Source of the DNA: Trochalopteron elliotii
Lineage: Eukaryota > Chordata > Aves > Passeriformes > Leiothrichidae
DNA: 64,000 bases
Reading direction: 5' to 3'
Assembly (NCBI GenBank): GCA_024734555.1
Contig: JANPWX010000033.1
Location: 8,187,402-8,251,401, forward strand
Shown here piece by piece: positions 59,125 to 64,000 of the stretch; positions within the stretch are counted from its first letter, which is position 1; every line of letters begins with the position of its first letter. The notes under the pieces were generated by a model. The model was not told the DNA's origin. It worked only from the letters and a program-made list of their open reading frames with translations, and made no database searches. A program made the translations under genes and the position numbers.

Positions 59125-61004
59125 TATTTATATGATATATTTATTTGAAGGAGAAATCTAATCTCAAGGGGATGGAGATGACATGATTGTTAGGGCATTG
59201 AACTTCCCTTCTTCTCCAAGTTCACCCATTCGACCTTCCCTTGCAGGACACCTAATCAATGCATGCAAATCCTTTTTCACAGCTTTGTTCCCACTTAAAT
59301 CAATGGCAAAACTCCCACCGAATCAAATGAGGATATAATTAAGCCCTTCACATTTTTCTAAACTCCACTCAAATAGCTCACAAACCTACAGACTGAGTAA
59401 AAATTTGGTATGTAGTTGGCACAAAGCATACAGAAGAATGTGGAAAATAAAAGAAAATCCAGTTTCACATGCATTTTGGCCAAGTCTAATAAGCCCTCTA
59501 CTAATCCTGTTCCTCCAAGAGAGTTATGGTGAGTCCTGTTCAAATAAGTCATCACATATTCAGACCTGTCTCTGAACAAACACGCTGCCTACATCTTCCA
59601 AATTCAGGATGACTGGTCTGCACAAGATGAGATTCTGTCCCCTTTCTTCATGCTGATGCTATCTACCTCAGATTGCTGGCTTGGGGATACAAAAATCTGC
59701 TGAATGTGTGCTTCACAAGGTCCAGACCTTGTGACCTTCACAAGGTCCACAGATGACCCCAGGATTGTTTCTGCAGAGTCATTGTGCAAAGTGGATGCCG
59801 CTATCAGTAGGAAAAGTTAAATCTCCAGGATGCTCACCCTGCAGATTCAGAAGACATATTTAAAGGTATTTGTAGCATATTGAAGGGGAAAATAACTGGT
59901 CCTGGTTTAACATGTCTGTGTGAACAACACAACTGGAGGTTTTCCATTTAGATCAAACCCAGCAGTGTGTATGAAGTACAAGCAGGCAGAACCCAGCAGT
60001 GGTGAGGTTTGTCAGAGTCACTAGAGTAATCATTTTTCCCCAGCTCCACAGTTAAAGGTGGCATTTCAGGGGAAAACTGGCTTGCTGTGACTTGGAAACC
60101 ACTACAAAACCATTGCTTGCCAGAAGCACACGCAGGCCTGTAATCATTTTCTAAGTATTAGTTTTGAAAAATGGCTTTAAAGCATCCTCCAAACCTTTGC
60201 AACCCAAGCTTGAGCCCTAGAGCAGAATAGCCTGAATGCCCTGCTACCACTCTCCACATTTCACCTCCCTGCTGCAGTGCCCAGCCTTGCTCTGTAAATG
60301 CTCCACACTGAGAGGTGCCACATCTGAGAGGCAGTGCCACAGCTGGTGGTGCAAAGCTGCTTTTCCCCAGGCAGCCCCCATGGGTGTTGCCCAGCCTGGA
60401 ACTGCAGAGATGGGATGCAACTCTCTCCTCAAAGCAAGCACAAGGTAATAAACAGGAACAGGAGTTGATAATTCTGCTAAAATGAAGAACTAAAAATAAG
60501 ATGAAAAGGAGAAGGGAGATGCTCTGCTGACAGGTTTGCCTTCAGATATGTCCCCTGAAGCACCAGCCTGCACTGGGGGCTGTGCAATGCCCTGGAGGGA
60601 TGGCAGGAGCTGTGCAGAGCTGTCTCTGAGTTCTCCAGCCCTGTGCTGCCAGTGGTGGGGCTTCCAGCAATGAAATCCAATGAACAGCATCTTGACACTG
60701 GAGTATGGAAATCAAAACAAATCTTTGGGCAAGTCCTGGACTCAGATTACCACCGTTTTCTTTCTAAATCTGTTTGTCTTGTCTTTTAGACAGGAAACAA
60801 TTTGATGGAGACACAATTTTGCCATGAATATGTAAAATTCTCCATAGAACCCTGCAGGATATCCTCTATCATAATAAATAATAATATGATATAAAAGTGT
60901 GAAAACATCATCTCTTTAGTGATGTTACAGGGATAAGTACATTTGTAACACATGTGTACATATTTATGAATGCATATCAGGGCACACAAACATATATAGG
61001 GTAG
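59125..61004. other. Non-coding stretch with a small palindrome
   Basis: No gene was recognised. At 59711-59749 lies a compact inverted-plus-direct repeat containing nuclear-receptor-type AAGGTC half-sites (listed separately). The rest is ordinary. Confidence 0.5.
59711..59749. promoter_or_regulatory. Inverted and direct repeats of cacaaggtc
   Basis: The arms tcacaaggtc (59713-59722) and gaccttgtga (59725-59734) form a perfect 10-bp inverted repeat around ca. A direct copy of cttcacaaggtcca (59711-59724) recurs at 59736-59749. Each copy holds an AAGGTC core, close to the AAGGTCA half-site of orphan nuclear receptors; TGACCTT at 59732-59738 is an exact one. Binding is speculative. Confidence 0.5.
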
Positions 61005-61230
61005 GGCAGGTTTAGGCTGGATATTGAGAGGAAATTCTTTACTGTGAGGGCAGTGAGGCCCTGGCACAGGCTGCCCAGAGCAGCTGTGAATGCCCCATCC
61101 CTGGAAGTGTCCAAGACCAGGTTGGATGGGGCTTGAAGCAACCTGGGATAGTGGAAGAGGGTGGAATGATATGGTCTTTAGGGTCCGTTCCAGCCCAAAC
61201 CATTCCAAGGCTCTCAGATTCAGATTTCAG
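61005..61230 (+). mobile_element. CR1 LINE, 3'-terminal fragment
   Basis: The block order is that of the avian CR1 3' end: ggtttaggctggatattgag, ggaaattctttactg, a run with gcacaggctgcccagag, catccctggaagtgtcc, aggttggatggggcttga and gttccagcccaaaccattcc. The tail has decayed from the usual gattct octamers to gattcagatttcag. The copy is 5'-truncated, carries no coding capacity and is better preserved than the one at 17885. Confidence 0.93.
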
Positions 61231-64000
61231 GTCTGGATGAGCATGTAGGTTCCCTGGCATGAAGCTCCTGGCCCGTGTTCAGCAGTGAGGAGGGGCAGGG
61301 TCCCTCAGGGCCTGTCCTTGCTCACTGAGAGCTCCTGGCAGCTCTGGTGCCATGGCAGGGCCTGTGCAGGTTACATCCCCCTCAGGAGGGACACACCGCT
61401 GGGCCAGACCCAAGCACTGGGAGTACAGCAGCACCACAATCCCTGCCCTCATTATCCACAGATCTAGTAACCTACTTTGTCAGAAAAAGCCCTGAATGAG
61501 AAGGGGTGGCTGGGGACTGGAGCAGCAGCTCTCTGTCTCGTTCATCTTTGCACTGTCACTTCACCCCATTGAGATGCAGCATAAGCAGCAAGGCAGGGAG
61601 GAATTTTTCATCTGCCTGGCACAGAGAGACCTTGCTGCTGCTAAAGTCTTTGATTAATTCCCTGCATGAGCACCAGCTTCTTTTCCCACGGCAGAACAGC
61701 CTGTGGGCAAAGTTCTGATGTCCTGGTGCTGTCACCCTCTGCTGTCACCATGCCTCCTGTGCACCCCCTAACAGAGGGCAGGAGACAGGCATGCTGCTCT
61801 GAACGGCTCTGTCAATGCAATTAAGGCATTCCACAGCCACATCCTGCTCTCAGGTTTCAATGGAAATCACCGATGTTCTGTTGATCAGCAACACTTTAGG
61901 GATGCCATATTTTTGGAGAGCTGGACAAGATGCTAGGAACAAAGGGAGAACCACCCAAAGGCCAGGGAAGTGACCCTGGGAGAGCCTGACATCCTGGCTA
62001 TGCAATCTGGTGACCCCCAAGTCTCTGTTTCCAGATGGGCAGGCAGGTGTCACCTCCCTTTTATTTAAATGACAGACATTAACATATAAACTGTTTGAAC
62101 CTCTGCTTCCTGAAGTCGAGGAAAAGAAAACAGAACTCACATTTAAGCCTCTTCTCTGGGATGAAATGACTTGCAAGCTGTAAATGACTTTTAAGATAAC
62201 TTCAATGTAGCCTGAATATGAGGTATTCAAACCTAATTATATGCACTGAGGAGCAAACAAAACTGTCTAAACACAAGTTTTCTCACACAGTTTGATGTCA
62301 CACTGAAGGGATATTGTTTTCTTTCAGGCATTAACTGTGGAGATATAAAACTTCTGGACCAAAACATCCATGCCATAGAGTGGATATTATTTGTTGTGAA
62401 CAAGAAACATATGGTTCACTTCATTGGTCAGATCATTCCTATTACAAAAAGACATTATGATAGCTGCAGGTAATACAGCTCACATCATTTTTGGTGTATG
62501 AACACTGGGTCAGCTTCCTCTGGAGGTGCTTTGTGCTTCCCAAACACCACATGGACAGTGCTGCTGTGACAAACACAGAATCACACACACACATTTGGCA
62601 GTCTTAAGGCCTCAGAGAAACCTGTCATTTCCAGTACAGCTCTACCAGTGCTTTAGCAGAGAAAAAGGCTTTCAGAGGGCCCTCCCAGGGCAGGGCAAAT
62701 CCCTTGGCAGCTGTGGGTCTTTCCTCTGCCTGCAGCCCACTTGGCCAAGCTGGAGGAGCAGAGGGTTCCTCCTCCTGGTGCTTGGGTCAGCTATGTGAAT
62801 GGTGTGCTCAAATTTCTTCTGGGATTTTCAGGGAGATTCTCCTGGGAGGAGAAAATTTCTGGCTTCTAGTGCCCTGCCATGTGCTGCTGGGAGTTATTCT
62901 CTGCAAGCTTTTGGCCTATGGCCCACTTTCATTTTCCTTCTGTCAGAAGATGACTTACTTGAGTTTGCAAACATCTCCTGCACATGCAAAATTTTGAACA
63001 AACATGACTTGAAAACTTTTCACCCAATTTTACTGCCCACATCTGCTGTGATCAGTACAGTCAGGTGCCTATTTTACAGTAAACTGCTATTTTTCAGTAA
63101 ACGAATATTTGGGTGTAAAAAAACTCCACAAAATTCATCCTATTAGATGCACTCCACTGTACATAGTAATCCCTTATTGTTGTAAACAAGCACAATTTCT
63201 AGCTTTCCTAACACCACAGATCATATTCAGAAGTTTTTTGTCCTTGTGTTTGTGACCTAGAATAGAGCCCCCAAAACTATATTTTTATGTATATATTCTT
63301 TAATTTATGCTGGTGATGCAGGAAGGCAGAAGGGTCCACTTCCATACCTCAAAGTCATGCACCAAGTTTGTTTTTTCCACATCCCTGCCTGCTCCAAATG
63401 CAAGGAAAGATATCAGAAATGTTTGCTAATCAGTTTTTCCTTGCCTTTTCAGAACAAGTGATCCAGGACAGTTTTTGCCCATCTGGCTCTTCACAAAAAT
63501 GCCCTTCCTGGATGATGGCTAATTAAGCAATATAAGAGTTTATCCTTGTAATGAACTGATTTACTCAGCAAAGCAAACAGTATGCTGGTGTATTTATTCG
63601 TGGCATTTATGTAACTGTTTGCACATAGGTATTTCAGTGACTGTGAAATAATTACGATATTGAATTAGCATAAACGTTGCATTTCTCAGCTCACAAAATG
63701 TCCCCTTTTGATTTCAGGGGCAAAAAGAAGTGGGAGGATGCTTAAACATTTGAGAATGAAACACACTCATTAACTGTAGCTCAGTTTATGAACTTCAGAG
63801 GTTAAGCATCAGCTACAAAAAATCTTTTAATCAAGATGGATCAAGCTTCTCCACTTAAACGCATTATCCAAATTTGCAGTCTTCTCTAGTTAATGAGTCA
63901 GTCTGAATTAGCCTTTCAAAAGAATTAAGGGAAAAGAATCAACACTTTGATGGTGTTTGAAGCACAAGTTGAAGTAATTGAATCAATGTGTTAAATCTTA
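61231..64000. other. Non-coding stretch with one exon-like segment
   Basis: Apart from the exon-like segment at 62328-62469 no gene was recognised. A short CA run lies at 62582-62592. The last 400 bases (about 63590-63900) are repeat-free and AT-rich with TAAT and AATTA cores, a possible conserved element. Open frames at 62526-63146 overlap in different frames without domains. Confidence 0.45.
62328..62469 (+). other. Possible internal coding exon (unidentified)
   Basis: A good acceptor (tgttttctttcag, AG at 62326-62327) and a good donor (cag then gtaata, GT at 62470-62471) bound 142 bases. Only one of the three frames is open throughout. It encodes a peptide starting INCGDIKLLDQNIHAIEW and ending KRHYDSC, with two bases carried in and two carried out. 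I recognise no protein with it. Chance pairing of splice-like signals with a short open frame is common over 64 kb, so this is a weak call. Confidence 0.17.

Overview
The window reads as non-coding nuclear DNA from a bird, most likely a songbird. Two 3'-terminal CR1 LINE fragments lie at 17885-18215 and 61005-61230. There are compact LTRs of endogenous-retrovirus type, two of them with TG...CA ends and imperfect flanking duplications, and the overall density of mobile elements is low. No Alu, L1 or other mammalian repeats were seen. The species call is inference from repeat type; no gene confirms it.

I find no convincing protein-coding gene, tRNA, rRNA, snRNA or CRISPR array. The background is AT-rich, and the short open frames scattered through it lack recognisable domains; many begin at non-ATG codons. 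Two short stretches look like possible exons (33505-33628 and 62328-62469) and are listed at low confidence. The best reading is a gene desert or the inside of a very long intron.

Layout. 1-7075: plain AT-rich DNA with a TA-rich tract (2918-3000) and a small 7-bp repeat (5687-5724). 7080-8630: a complex low-complexity block made of a CpG-rich segment, an 11-bp minisatellite, a pyrimidine tract, T/G runs, a second CpG-rich segment, a long AAT microsatellite with one N, a perfect hairpin, and an LTR-like stretch with 72-bp direct repeats. 8630-20615: plain DNA apart from poly-A/T tracts and the first CR1. 20622-21300: a CCCCTCTGT minisatellite holding an 81-base assembly gap, then a strong CpG island with a G-quadruplex-type run. 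21666-24015: an ERV LTR fragment, a 302-bp LTR (23462-23763) and a small CpG-rich patch. 27661-27895: a degenerate interstitial telomeric block. 44043-44708: a 28-bp minisatellite of about 25 units with an internal higher-order duplication. 44991-45225: a solo LTR with a 6-bp flanking match. 56030-56330: an LTR-like stretch containing a perfect 11-bp-arm hairpin. 61005-61230: the second CR1.

No genes act together here. Any function is more likely regulatory: CpG islands, LTR-derived promoters and repeat-free AT-rich blocks with homeodomain-type cores. I saw no evidence of a previously undescribed biological system. The items most worth testing are the two CpG islands, the 72-bp direct-repeat element, the telomeric block and the two exon-like stretches.
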